Source of the DNA: an uncultured Prevotellaceae bacterium
Lineage (GTDB): Bacteria; Bacteroidota; Bacteroidia; Bacteroidales; Bacteroidaceae
Reading direction: 5' to 3'
Length of the DNA: 64,000 bases
Assembly: GCA_900318995.1 (NCBI GenBank)
Contig: ONMR01000008.1
Location: forward strand, 1-64,000
Shown here: one piece after another, positions 52,115 through 61,482 of the stretch
How the letters are laid out: each line of letters starts with the position of its first letter
Position numbering within the stretch: the first letter of the stretch is position 1
Translations under genes and position numbers: made by a program
The notes under the pieces: model-generated
The model's database searches: none
What the model was told of the DNA's origin: nothing
The model's input: only the letters and a program-made list of their open reading frames with translations

Positions 52115-54481
52115 ATGAAAAAATTTTTGCTTTCTGCTACAGTAGCCCTGATGTCACTCTCCTGTACTTCACAGAGCGGTGACCTCAAGTTATGGTATGA
52201 TGCTCCGGCGCGTCAATGGACCGACGCCCTTCCGCTTGGTAACGGACGTCTTGGAGCGATGGTATTCGGAACTCCCGCACAGGAGCGTATACAGATCAAC
52301 GAGGAAACCATCTGGGGAGGTGGCCCGCACAACAATGTGAACTATGCTGCCAAGGACGGACTGGATCAGATCCGTCAAGCCCTCTGGGAAGGCCGCCGCT
52401 CTGATGCTCAGGCTCTGTGCGACCAGTATATCTCATCCAAGAGCGCACACGGAATGCCTTACCAGACAGCCGGATCACTGATGCTTGATTTTAACGGAAT
52501 CACTGATTTCACCGACTATTACAGGGAGTTGGATATTGACCGTGCCGTTGCTATGACCCGTTTCAAGGCAAATGGTGTTGAGTACACCCGCGAGTGTTTC
52601 GTATCGTTTCCCGACCAGGTTATAGTAATGCGTCTGACCGCATCCGCCAAGGGTGCCCTCACATTCAAGGCCAGTTACAATCTGCCGTACCGCGAGGACC
52701 GCATCATAAGCCGCTCTGCCCAGGTTACCGGCAAGCAGGCCGTAATGACAGTATCCTGCAAGGGCGATGACCACGAAGGCATTGAGGGAAAGATCCGTTT
52801 CACCGACAAGACCCTGATAGTACCCGAGGGCGGACAGATGACGGCCGATGACAACACCATCGCAGTGAACGGTGCCGATGCCGTTACCATTTATATATCA
52901 ATAGGTACAAACTTTGTGAACTACCAGAGCGTAAGCGGCGATGAGAATCAGGTTGCCGACCGCTGGATAGAGCCGCTGAGCAAAGGCAAGAAAAAGTATG
53001 ACAAGATGCTGGCTGACCATATAGCCGCTTATCAGAAGCAGTTCCATACCGTAACCCTGGACCTTGGCACCAACGATCAGGCCAAACTGCCTACCGATCA
53101 GCGTGTGGCACAGTTTGCCCAGACCTTTGACCCGCAACTGGTTGAACTCTACTTCCAGTTTGGCCGATACCTGCTTATATGCTGCTCGCAGCCGGGCGGA
53201 CAGGCCGCAAACCTGCAGGGTATCTGGAACGAGAGCCGTCAGGCTCCCTGGGACGGCAAATATACCACCAACATCAACGTTGAGATGAACTACTGGCCCG
53301 CATTCGTATGCGGCATACCGCAGACATTCGATCCGTTCCTGCAGCTTGTCAAGGACTGCGCCGAGCACGGCAAGGAGACAGCTGCAATGTACGGATGCCG
53401 CGGCTGGACCCTGCACCACAACACCGATATATGGCGTTCAACCGGCGCAGTGGACGGAGCCTACAACGGAATGTGGCCCACCGGTGCCGCCTGGTTCTGC
53501 CAGCAGATCTGGGACGGCTACCTGTTCAATCAGGACCGCAAGTATCTGGAGGAGATCTATCCTATAATGAAGAGCGCCTGCGAGTTCTTCATCGACTTCC
53601 TGGTTGCCGAGCCCGTATCGGGACATAACTATCTGGTGATTGCTCCGTCATACTCGCCCGAGAACGCTCCGCACGTACAGGACGTACTGGGCAAGGGTAA
53701 CATAACCACCGTATTCGGCGCCACCATGGATAATCAGATGATGGCCGACCTCTTTGGCAATATGATCGATGCGGCCCAGCTGATGGGTGAGAAGGATGCT
53801 GAGTTCGTAAAGACCATCAAGGATATCAAGAGCCGTCTTGCTCCTATGAAGATAGGTAAGTGGGGACAACTCCAGGAATGGTTCGAGGATTGGGACGATC
53901 CCAAGGACAACCATCGTCACGTATCACACCTGTGGGGTATGTACCCCGGACGTCAGATTACTGCCGACGGTACCCCGGACCTCTTCAAGGCAGTACGTAC
54001 CAGCCTTGAGGCACGCGGTGATGAATCGACCGGCTGGTCAATGGGTTGGAAGGTTTGCCTGTGGGCACGCCTGCTGGACGGCAACCATGCCTACAAGCTT
54101 ATTCAGGATCAGATCAAGCCTGCCGGCGGACGCGGATTCGGCGGTCGCGGCGGCACATACAACAACCTGTTCGATGCTCATCCGCCATTCCAGATTGACG
54201 GAAACTTTGGCTGCACCGCAGGTATAGCCGAGATGCTGGTTCAGAGCCACACCGGTAAGGTGGTCCTGCTGCCCGCTCTGCCCGACGTATGGAAAGACGG
54301 ATCAGTAAAAGGCTTATGCTGCCGCGGCGGATTCGTACTGGAAGAGCTTACCTGGAAGGATGGCAAGCCCGCAACGGTTAAGGTACGCTCCACAGCAGGA
54401 GGCAAACTTGACATCGCATGGAACGGCAAGGACCAGAGCATTGAGACCAAGGCCGGAAAAGTGTACACAATCAACTTTTAA
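52115..54481 (+). CDS. GH95 alpha-L-fucosidase/galactosidase family lipoprotein
   Basis: 788 residues from MKKFLLSATVALMSLSCTSQ (lipobox LSLSC); a longer ORF from 51926 overlaps dusB and precedes the promoter. N-terminal beta domain opening LKLWYDAPARQWTDALPLGNGRLGAMVFG; barrel with TTNINVEMNYWPAFVCG, GWTLHHNTDIWRSTG; and the C-terminal hallmark DAHPPFQIDGNFGCTAGIAEML. A GGRGFGGRGG insert precedes the last motif. Inverting family acting on alpha-1,2-fucose or alpha-L-galactose ends; the substrate here is not determined. Confidence 0.93.
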   Translation: MKKFLLSATVALMSLSCTSQSGDLKLWYDAPARQWTDALPLGNGRLGAMVFGTPAQERIQINEETIWGGGPHNNVNYAAKDGLDQIRQALWEGRRSDAQALCDQYISSKSAHGMPYQTAGSLMLDFNGITDFTDYYRELDIDRAVAMTRFKANGVEYTRECFVSFPDQVIVMRLTASAKGALTFKASYNLPYREDRIISRSAQVTGKQAVMTVSCKGDDHEGIEGKIRFTDKTLIVPEGGQMTADDNTIAVNGADAVTIYISIGTNFVNYQSVSGDENQVADRWIEPLSKGKKKYDKMLADHIAAYQKQFHTVTLDLGTNDQAKLPTDQRVAQFAQTFDPQLVELYFQFGRYLLICCSQPGGQAANLQGIWNESRQAPWDGKYTTNINVEMNYWPAFVCGIPQTFDPFLQLVKDCAEHGKETAAMYGCRGWTLHHNTDIWRSTGAVDGAYNGMWPTGAAWFCQQIWDGYLFNQDRKYLEEIYPIMKSACEFFIDFLVAEPVSGHNYLVIAPSYSPENAPHVQDVLGKGNITTVFGATMDNQMMADLFGNMIDAAQLMGEKDAEFVKTIKDIKSRLAPMKIGKWGQLQEWFEDWDDPKDNHRHVSHLWGMYPGRQITADGTPDLFKAVRTSLEARGDESTGWSMGWKVCLWARLLDGNHAYKLIQDQIKPAGGRGFGGRGGTYNNLFDAHPPFQIDGNFGCTAGIAEMLVQSHTGKVVLLPALPDVWKDGSVKGLCCRGGFVLEELTWKDGKPATVKVRSTAGGKLDIAWNGKDQSIETKAGKVYTINF

Positions 54482-54484
54482 AAC

Positions 54485-54545
54485 AAAATGATACAAAAGG
54501 GGTCAGGCCCTACAAAAGGGGTCAGGCCCCAATTGTATCATTTTT
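54485..54545. repeat. Palindromic GGGGTC-family repeat, copy 3
   Basis: AAAATGATACAA mirrors TTGTATCATTTT; inside, TACAAAAGGGGTCAGGCCC occurs twice in tandem. It follows the GH95 stop by 3 bp. Confidence 0.8.
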
Positions 54546-54555
54546 GAAAGCCAAC

Positions 54556-54650
54556 AATACCTAAACGATAAAAAATGAAAATAGTACCAATGGGGTCTGA
54601 CCCCAATGGTACCACTTTTGAAAATACCTAAACAATAAATTAATGAAAAT
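54556..54650 (+). repeat. Copy 4 of the palindrome flanked by a duplicated leader and start codon
   Basis: The near-palindrome GTACCAATGGGGTC/TGACCCCAATGGTAC (54584-54612) is flanked by AATACCTAAACGATAAAAAA then TGAAAAT (54556-54582) and AATACCTAAACAATAAATTA then ATGAAAAT (54623-54650). The first copy opens an 18-codon ORF at 54575 (MKIVPMGSDPNGTTFENT, stop 54629) across the palindrome; the second is the porin start. Confidence 0.75.
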
Positions 54651-55869
54651 CAAGTCATTAGTGATGCAGGCTCTGATAGTCGGCCTGCTTCCCGTGAGTG
54701 TAAACGCACAGCAGAAAGCTACAATCGATTGGTACGGTTTTGTGGCCGCACAGTCCTGGATAAACACACATGAGAGTGTAGCCGGAGCCGAAGGTTTTCT
54801 CTATTTCTATCCCACAGACCGAGTTCAGGATCCTGTTGACCAGCACGACCAGAGAGCTGTCCCCCATGGTTCATGGTTCGGAACGATGGCCCGTTTAGGG
54901 TTTGTACTTCATGGTCCGCAGATATTCGGTGCCGCCAGCCGCGCCAAGGCAGAGCTTGAGTTCTCAGGGCACTCCGCACCCGGTAGCATACTCTACCGTC
55001 ATGCATTCATCGCACTGGATTGGGAAAAGAGCACACTTACCCTGGGTCAGACATGGCACCCCATGAACGACCTGTTCCCCAGCACCGTGGGCATAGCCAT
55101 CGGCTCACCTTTCAATGCCCTTAACCGCAGCCCGCAGTTGCGTTATGAGTATTTCCTGGGTGATGAAAAGAACATCAAGCTGACAGGAGCCGCAATATTC
55201 CAGGCTGCGAACGGTTCCTACGGTTATGCCACAGCCGGCAAATCTTATAATTACAACCGCTGGTCACTGATGCCTATGTTCTATGCAGGCGTTGACTTCA
55301 CTTTCGGTGATTTCAAGGTTGGCGGCGGAGTTGAATACAAGCGCACAACACCAACTATTGACTATACTGATGGCAATAAGAAGTATTATGTTGACGGACT
55401 TTGCGGTATGATCCAGGCTCAGTACAACAAGAATAAACTTGCCGTAAAGGCCAAGACCCTGATAGGTCACGACATGTCACATCTGGGCATCTGCTCAGGT
55501 TTTGGCCAGGTTGACCACCTTAATGCCGGTGATATACGCTTTGCTCCTCTTGCAGCCTCTTCATCTTGGGCTCAGATTCAGTGGGGCGGTGACCTCAAGT
55601 TCGGCCTTATGGGCGGATTCATGAGCAACTGGGGTGCCGGCAAGGACCTTATCCCGGGAACCATACGCGCTGCCGAGGGTGGAACCATCGACAACATGTG
55701 GCGTGTGGCCCCCAACGTCCAGTACACCGTGGGCAACATGAACCTGGGTGTAGAGTATGAACTTACCACCGTGGCTTACGGTACTACCATCGAGCCCAAC
55801 GGTACCGTTTCAGATACACACAACGTGAGCAACAACCGCCTGCTGCTCTCTGTAATGTACGCTTTCTAA
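54643..55869 (+). CDS. Outer-membrane porin-like beta-barrel protein
   Basis: 408 residues with signal peptide (MKIKSLVMQALIVGLLPVSVNA). The rest is Gly/aromatic-rich alternating sequence: TMARLGFVLHGPQIFGAASRAKAELEFSG, YRHAFIALDWEKSTLTLGQTWHP, ending NNRLLLSVMYAF with a terminal Phe, as in outer-membrane barrels. Not assigned to a named family. Between GH95 and xylulokinase, so sugar uptake is plausible. Confidence 0.75.
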   Translation: MKIKSLVMQALIVGLLPVSVNAQQKATIDWYGFVAAQSWINTHESVAGAEGFLYFYPTDRVQDPVDQHDQRAVPHGSWFGTMARLGFVLHGPQIFGAASRAKAELEFSGHSAPGSILYRHAFIALDWEKSTLTLGQTWHPMNDLFPSTVGIAIGSPFNALNRSPQLRYEYFLGDEKNIKLTGAAIFQAANGSYGYATAGKSYNYNRWSLMPMFYAGVDFTFGDFKVGGGVEYKRTTPTIDYTDGNKKYYVDGLCGMIQAQYNKNKLAVKAKTLIGHDMSHLGICSGFGQVDHLNAGDIRFAPLAASSSWAQIQWGGDLKFGLMGGFMSNWGAGKDLIPGTIRAAEGGTIDNMWRVAPNVQYTVGNMNLGVEYELTTVAYGTTIEPNGTVSDTHNVSNNRLLLSVMYAF

Positions 55870-55892
55870 CAGCAGGAGGCATCCCATAACAC

Positions 55893-55948
55893 CGGACGCT
55901 CCGACCAAGAGAATACGCATGCACGCGGGTTCCCGGTCGGAGCGTCCG
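55893..55948. terminator. 14-bp perfect stem after the porin gene
   Basis: CGGACGCTCCGACC (55893-55906) and GGTCGGAGCGTCCG (55935-55948) with a 28-base loop. No T-run follows. The rest of the 55870-56142 gap shows only the xylB promoter. Confidence 0.5.
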
Positions 55949-56083
55949 CTATTTACGCAGGTGCGGGCGTATTAATGGACGCTTGGGCTATGACAATACG
56001 TTCCCTCGCGGAAAACGTGTCGAAACGTCTACGCAACACCCAAAAAGAATTGCCCCAATTGTGCTCATTCCAGTACTTTTCAC

Positions 56084-56091
56084 TACCTTTG
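56084..56091 (+). promoter_or_regulatory. xylB promoter -7 element
   Basis: TACCTTTG fits TAnnTTTG, 51 bp before the xylulokinase ATG. Confidence 0.5.
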
Positions 56092-56142
56092 TTTGCCCTA
56101 ATGCAAAGCAAGGATAATTACAATCAATTATAAGGAATCATT

Positions 56143-57618
56143 ATGTATCTGTTAGGTTATGACATAGGCAGCTCTTCAGTCAAGTGCAGCCTTGTAGATG
56201 CCCAGAACGGCAGTTGCGTTGCAACAGCGTTCGCCCCCAAGAGTGAAGCACCCATTAAAGCAGTCAACCCGGGATGGGCTGAACAAAACCCAGAAGACTG
56301 GTGGTCATACCTGAAAGCCGCTACGGCCGATGTGATGTCGCAATGCCATATTGACGTAAAGGATATCAAGGCAATAGGTATCTCTTACCAGATGCACGGT
56401 CTGGTTTGTGTCGACAAGAACAAGAAAGTGCTCCGACCCGCCATCATCTGGTGTGACTCCCGCGCCGTAGGTATCGGCGAGGAGGCCTTCCAGGAACTTG
56501 GCCGATCACAGTGCCTTACACATCTGCTCAACACTCCCGGTAACTTTACGGCATCAAAACTGGCCTGGGTAAAGCAGAACGAACCTAAGATATTTGATAA
56601 GATCGACAAGATAATGCTCCCCGGTGACTATATCGCCATGCGTCTTACCGGTGAGATAGCAACAACCATATCCGGCCTCTCCGAAGGTATGTTCTGGGAC
56701 TTCCAGACCGGTGACGTAGCCGGATTCCTGCTTGACTACTACGGAATACCACGTACATTCATCCCCAGGATAGTTCCTACATTCGCCGAACAGGGAACCC
56801 TGACATCTGCGGCTGCCAGGGAACTCGGACTGGCCGAAGGCACTCCTGTCACATACCGCGCCGGTGACCAGCCCAACAACGCTCTGTCACTCAATGTGTT
56901 CGAGCCCGGTGAGATTGCATCTACAGCCGGTACTTCAGGTGTAGTCTACGGCGTGAACGGTGAGATAAGCTATGATCCCAAGTCAAGGGTAAACACATTC
57001 GCTCATGTCAATCACAAGACCGGATTCAACCGTCTGGGTATCCTGCTCTGCATCAACGGCACAGGTATCCTGAACGCCTGGATGAAACGCAACATAGTAC
57101 CCGAAGGCATAGGTTATGCCGAAATGAATGACCTGGCTGCCCAGGCTCCCATCGGTGCAGGCGGCGTATCTGTACTTCCTTTCGGAAACGGCGCAGAGCG
57201 TGTTCTTGAAAACAAGGAGCGCGGATGCAGTTTCAACGGAGTCAACTTCAATATCCACAACCGCTCGCACCTGTTGCGTGCAGCCCAGGAGGGTATCGTA
57301 TTCTCATTCAAGTACGGTATCGAAATAATGGAGGATATGGGAATGCCCGTCAACAAGATCCATGCCGGCAATGCAAACATGTTCCTCAGCCCGCTGTTCC
57401 GTGATACTCTGGCAGGTGTTACCGGTGCCACCATAGAGCTTTATGATACCGACGGCTCAATCGGTGCAGCCAAGGGAGCAGGCATGGGCGCACACCTATA
57501 CAATGACCACAACGAGGCATTCGCATCATTGCAGAAGATCCGCGTAATAGAGCCGAAGGCTTCCGATATGCCCGCCTACGATGAGGCCTACCAGCGTTGG
57601 AAATCATACGTACAATAA
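56143..57618 (+). CDS. xylB: Xylulokinase (FGGY family)
   Basis: 491 residues. ATPase-fold start YLLGYDIGSSSVKCSLVD, then NPGWAEQNPEDWW, YQMHGLVCVDK (MHG typical of xylulokinase), GDYIAMRLTGE, the catalytic Asp in YRAGDQPNNALSL and late GAAKGAGMGAHLY. It phosphorylates D-xylulose from xylose breakdown. No xylA lies inside the window. 20 bp before the GH8 gene. Confidence 0.93.
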   Translation: MYLLGYDIGSSSVKCSLVDAQNGSCVATAFAPKSEAPIKAVNPGWAEQNPEDWWSYLKAATADVMSQCHIDVKDIKAIGISYQMHGLVCVDKNKKVLRPAIIWCDSRAVGIGEEAFQELGRSQCLTHLLNTPGNFTASKLAWVKQNEPKIFDKIDKIMLPGDYIAMRLTGEIATTISGLSEGMFWDFQTGDVAGFLLDYYGIPRTFIPRIVPTFAEQGTLTSAAARELGLAEGTPVTYRAGDQPNNALSLNVFEPGEIASTAGTSGVVYGVNGEISYDPKSRVNTFAHVNHKTGFNRLGILLCINGTGILNAWMKRNIVPEGIGYAEMNDLAAQAPIGAGGVSVLPFGNGAERVLENKERGCSFNGVNFNIHNRSHLLRAAQEGIVFSFKYGIEIMEDMGMPVNKIHAGNANMFLSPLFRDTLAGVTGATIELYDTDGSIGAAKGAGMGAHLYNDHNEAFASLQKIRVIEPKASDMPAYDEAYQRWKSYVQ

Positions 57619-57638
57619 TTAAAGCCAATTACTTAAAA

Positions 57639-58922
57639 ATGAGAAAAATCAAGACAACCGCCATTTTTGTGGCAGCTATCTGCGCCCTGATGGCCATTAC
57701 AAGCTGTTCATCGACAAAGAAACTGGAGCCGGCCAAGAAAGGTTACATTGAGACCAAGAAGTACCGCAACTACCTCAAGGACCTGGGATTCTCAAAGAAG
57801 GAGATAAACGATAAGATCCAGGACATCTACTCCATCATCTTCGAGAAAGAGGGTGCCGCATACCACGACGTTGACGTTGAGGTGGACGGCAAGACCGTCA
57901 AGATGGGTTACATATCTGACGTAAAGAACAACGACGTTCGCACAGAGGGACAGTCTTACGCAATGATGGTTGCCGTACAGATGGACAAGCCCGAGCTGTT
58001 CAACAAGGTATGGCGCTGGTCAAAGCATTTTATGCGACACAATGAGGAGGGTCCCTCACACGGCCTGTTTGCATGGTCATGCCGCACCGACGGCCGCCGC
58101 ACATCACAGGGCTCAGCCAGTGACGGTGAGCTCTACTATGTAACTGACCTGCTGCTGGCATCCCGCCGCTGGGGCAGCTATGAGGAGTTTGACTACCTCA
58201 AGGAGGCTCAGGAACTGCTCAATGACCTATTCTCAAAGGACGGTACCGGTGGTGTGACCAACATCATCAACATGGACCACAAACTCATCAACTTCTGCCC
58301 CGATACCCGTTCCAACCTCTGGACAGACCCATCGTATCATCTGCCCGCATTCTATGAGATCTGGGCCGAGACCGCCAAGGACGGACGTGAGGAATTGTAT
58401 CGTGAACTGGCAGACAGCGCCCGTGCATATCTGCACCGCGCATGCGATCCCGTAACCGGCATCAACCCCGACCAGAGCCAGTTTGACGGAACCCCCAACC
58501 GCGGAAGCGAGTTCCACTATGACTCATGGCGTGTTCCCATGAACATAGCTATGGACTTTACTTGGTATCATAAGGATGCCCAGTGGCAGACAGAGTATGC
58601 ACAGAAGTTCCAGAAGGCTATCGTTGGCCGTTACGGAGTAACCGAATTCAAGGACCAGTTCGCACTGAACGGTGACGAGTCCAAGCGCCCGATGGGCGGT
58701 GGCCGCTGGCGTCCCAACCTGCGTCACTCAATCGGTTTTGTAGGCACCATGGCTACCACAGCCCTAATGTGCAACAGCGAGTACAATGAGGAACTGGTGC
58801 GTCATATGTTCTCGCTTAAGCACGAGCCTTATGAGGACGGATACTACGATATATACTATGACGGACTGATTTACCTGTTCGCCCTACTCCATCTGAGCGG
58901 CAACTATCGCATGAACTGGTAA
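57639..58922 (+). CDS. GH8 exo-oligoxylanase-like lipoprotein
   Basis: 427 residues from MRKIKTTAIFVAAICALMAI with lipobox (ITSCSS). (alpha/alpha)6-barrel: GYISDVKNNDVRTEGQSYAMMVAVQMDK contains the proton-donor Glu; WSCRTDGRRTSQGSASDGELYY the Asp; FHYDSWRVPMNIAMDFTWY follows. This resembles reducing-end xylose-releasing exo-oligoxylanase rather than cellulase-type GH8. With xylB just upstream it fits xylooligosaccharide use. Confidence 0.9.
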   Translation: MRKIKTTAIFVAAICALMAITSCSSTKKLEPAKKGYIETKKYRNYLKDLGFSKKEINDKIQDIYSIIFEKEGAAYHDVDVEVDGKTVKMGYISDVKNNDVRTEGQSYAMMVAVQMDKPELFNKVWRWSKHFMRHNEEGPSHGLFAWSCRTDGRRTSQGSASDGELYYVTDLLLASRRWGSYEEFDYLKEAQELLNDLFSKDGTGGVTNIINMDHKLINFCPDTRSNLWTDPSYHLPAFYEIWAETAKDGREELYRELADSARAYLHRACDPVTGINPDQSQFDGTPNRGSEFHYDSWRVPMNIAMDFTWYHKDAQWQTEYAQKFQKAIVGRYGVTEFKDQFALNGDESKRPMGGGRWRPNLRHSIGFVGTMATTALMCNSEYNEELVRHMFSLKHEPYEDGYYDIYYDGLIYLFALLHLSGNYRMNW

Positions 58923-58946
58923 CAGTATATATCCATTAACAATATG

Positions 58947-58987
58947 TGCGTCCGGGCAATCATACATTGGCCCGGACGCACTTTTTA
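58947..58987 (+). terminator. Strong terminator after GH8
   Basis: GTGCGTCCGGGC and GCCCGGACGCAC form a perfect 12-bp stem with a 12-base loop, then TTTTT. Confidence 0.92.
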
Positions 58988-59031
58988 TTTAAAAAAAGGT
59001 ATAAAATCATTATCATATATAAAAATATTAT

Positions 59032-59039
59032 TATCTTTA
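59032..59039 (+). promoter_or_regulatory. Candidate promoter of the fasciclin gene
   Basis: TATCTTTA differs from TAnnTTTG in its last base and lies 100 bp before the ATG. The leader between holds GTGTCC...GGGCAC, a possible hairpin. Confidence 0.35.
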
Positions 59040-59138
59040 CGCGCTATAACTACACATATTGTGTCCCCAAACCGTTGGGCACAAAGGTGATAGTATCAGC
59101 CAATAACCTGATAACTAAATAATTAATAACCAAACAAT

Positions 59139-61400
59139 ATGAAAATCAACTCAAGATTATTCAGCAAGTCAGTGCTGGTCGCTGCTGTAGCAGCTTTAAT
59201 GACCACATCATGTGCTGACCTTTGGAAAGAACAGCATCCCGGCACCTACTACACCAACAATGGTGAGACCATTGCCGACTACCTGGAAGGTAAGTTGGAG
59301 GACCACGGAAGCTTTAAGTATTTCAAGGAGATCCTTATCCAAGCCAATCTTTGGGGCCAGATGAGAACCTACGGAACATACACATGTTTCGCTCCGGTTG
59401 ACTCTGTTATTGAAGCTTATGTAAAGCAAAGATATGATGACGCCAAGGATCCAACAGAAAAAGCCAGATTTGCAGATATCAACACTGTTCTGTCTGATAA
59501 GGCTTTGTGTGATACCATAGCCAGGACACACCTTTTTGACAAGGCCATGTTCTCATCCGAACTTAGCGGCGATGGCGTTCTGGAATACCCCAACATGATG
59601 GACCGTTTCATCAACTACTATTCTGATAGTATTAAGGTCCAGGCTTATGATATTGACGGAAACGCCCTTAAGGCTGTAGACGGATCGGATTCACTGGTAA
59701 CCCGTCTGAGATACCTCATCAACATGCAGTCCATCATCACCAAGGCTGACGATACTGTGCAGAACGGTGTGGTACACAAGATTGACAGGGTACTCAGAAC
59801 ATCTACCAAACTCATTTACGGTATCATTCAGGAAGATCCGCAACTTACAATTTTCTACGATGCCCTTTTAAACACACATCTGCTTGACACCCTTGATAAG
59901 TATGTAATAGACCTTACATATCCCGGCGTAACATATGACTGGACCAAGCAGGCAGCCATCGAGGATGCACCGGACCATCATTGGCATGCAACTTCGGTAG
60001 AGAAGCATGAGCGTGAGGTAATGCCCGAGGAGCGTAAGTTCATGTTTACGGTATTCTGCGTCAAGGACTCTGTTCTTAAGGCCTATAACGATGACTATTG
60101 CGCAGCTGCCGGACTGACAAACGGTATCCAGGACTACTCTGATCTGGTCAAATATGCCGAGGCTGTATATCCCGAGGGTGCAGGATTACCTCAGGAGAGC
60201 AGAGCCAGCTCAATCAACAAGCTCATATCATATCACATTCTTCCTTACTTCCTCACATATGAGCAGTTCAACACCAGCGCCAGCGCTATAGTAAAGAAGT
60301 ACAATGCCGTATATACCAAGGTAGGTGAAAAGACTCCCAAATATCCGGTAGACGTAGAGGACTTCTTCTCAACCCTTCTGCCTCACTCAATCATGCGTAT
60401 CAGCACACCGTGGCAGGGAATGGATGGAACTCCTACCCGCAGAGGCGGTATATTCATCAACCGTAAGGGTATTGAGGGCGTTCAGGAAGTTTCACTTGAG
60501 TTCCCCGGTACAAGAATTGCAGAGAGCGGAGAGTACAATGTAGACAAGAAAGGAAATGCCAACTCTAACATAGCAATGAACGGTATTTATCATTATGTGG
60601 ACGGACTGTTGCTCTATGATGACAACATCAGGGAGAACGCCCTTTCCTGCAGAATGAGAATCATGTCCTGCACATTGTCACCCGACTTTGTCAACAGCGG
60701 CGGACGTGGCCGTATGAGAGATTCATACGATATAGTTTATTGCTACTATCCCGATTATTGTGAAAACTTTGACTGGGTAGAGGGACAGACCGGTCTGTAC
60801 GTACGTTACCGTGACGCCAACTTCGGCACACTGAATGGTGATGAGCTCAGTGTCATGTATAACTATGATATTTCAGTAAAGTTGCCTTCAGTACCTTCAG
60901 ACGGCACATATGAAGTACGTGTTTGGAATAACGCCATCAGCGGACTTGGAGAGGGTGCAGCTGACCGTGGTGTAGTTCAGTTCTACTTCCATGAGGGTAG
61001 CAATGCCGATGATTCCATTTACTGGCGCAACTGGGATTGGGAGCCCGAAGGTATTCCAGTAGACCTCCGTATCACCGGAGATGACGGCCGTATCGGAATG
61101 GTTCTTGATAACGACGCTGCTATCACCAATCTCCCTGAAAAAGAGCAGCAGGCCGAAATCGATGCCAATGACCGTGCAATGCGCAACCGTGGTTATATGA
61201 AGGCTCCGGATGCATGGGGTGGACTCCGCACTGACAAAAACTGCTATCGTAAGATTGTATCCCGCAGATATATGAGAGCTGACAACAACTACTACCTGCG
61301 TATGCGTCAGGTTTACACCAGCGGTACCGGTGTTATGCCGTTCAGCTTCGTGGAAATCGTTCCTAAGGATGTATATGATGGCAATGAAGACAAGCACTGA
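59139..61400 (+). CDS. Fasciclin-domain lipoprotein
   Basis: 753 residues with lipobox (LMTTSCADLW). The segment KYFKEILIQANLWGQMRTYGTYTCFAPVDSVIEAYV is the fasciclin fold opening (F-x-x-x-L...TCFAPxD), repeated in weaker form near residue 290 (KFMFTVFCVKDSVLKAYN). The C-terminal third is beta-rich and not recognised. Such proteins often accompany SusC/SusD systems at the cell surface, but none is adjacent here. Confidence 0.8.
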   Translation: MKINSRLFSKSVLVAAVAALMTTSCADLWKEQHPGTYYTNNGETIADYLEGKLEDHGSFKYFKEILIQANLWGQMRTYGTYTCFAPVDSVIEAYVKQRYDDAKDPTEKARFADINTVLSDKALCDTIARTHLFDKAMFSSELSGDGVLEYPNMMDRFINYYSDSIKVQAYDIDGNALKAVDGSDSLVTRLRYLINMQSIITKADDTVQNGVVHKIDRVLRTSTKLIYGIIQEDPQLTIFYDALLNTHLLDTLDKYVIDLTYPGVTYDWTKQAAIEDAPDHHWHATSVEKHEREVMPEERKFMFTVFCVKDSVLKAYNDDYCAAAGLTNGIQDYSDLVKYAEAVYPEGAGLPQESRASSINKLISYHILPYFLTYEQFNTSASAIVKKYNAVYTKVGEKTPKYPVDVEDFFSTLLPHSIMRISTPWQGMDGTPTRRGGIFINRKGIEGVQEVSLEFPGTRIAESGEYNVDKKGNANSNIAMNGIYHYVDGLLLYDDNIRENALSCRMRIMSCTLSPDFVNSGGRGRMRDSYDIVYCYYPDYCENFDWVEGQTGLYVRYRDANFGTLNGDELSVMYNYDISVKLPSVPSDGTYEVRVWNNAISGLGEGAADRGVVQFYFHEGSNADDSIYWRNWDWEPEGIPVDLRITGDDGRIGMVLDNDAAITNLPEKEQQAEIDANDRAMRNRGYMKAPDAWGGLRTDKNCYRKIVSRRYMRADNNYYLRMRQVYTSGTGVMPFSFVEIVPKDVYDGNEDKH

Positions 61401-61419
61401 TCAAGTGTAAGCCATAACA

Positions 61420-61460
61420 AATAATAATCGGGGCAACATCAAGTCGTCCCGATTATTATT
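61420..61460. terminator. Bidirectional terminator
   Basis: AATAATAATCGGG (61420-61432) and CCCGATTATTATT (61448-61460) form a perfect 13-bp stem between converging genes. Confidence 0.8.
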
Positions 61461-61482
61461 TTGTGTAAAGTATAAAAAAAAA

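Noticed and set aside
54575-54631. 18-codon ORF MKIVPMGSDPNGTTFENT as a gene
   Set aside because: It starts in a duplicated porin leader and runs through a palindromic repeat; kept as a possible leader peptide only.
58947-58987. Regulatory RNA between GH8 and the fasciclin gene
   Set aside because: The stem followed by T-run is a plain terminator.
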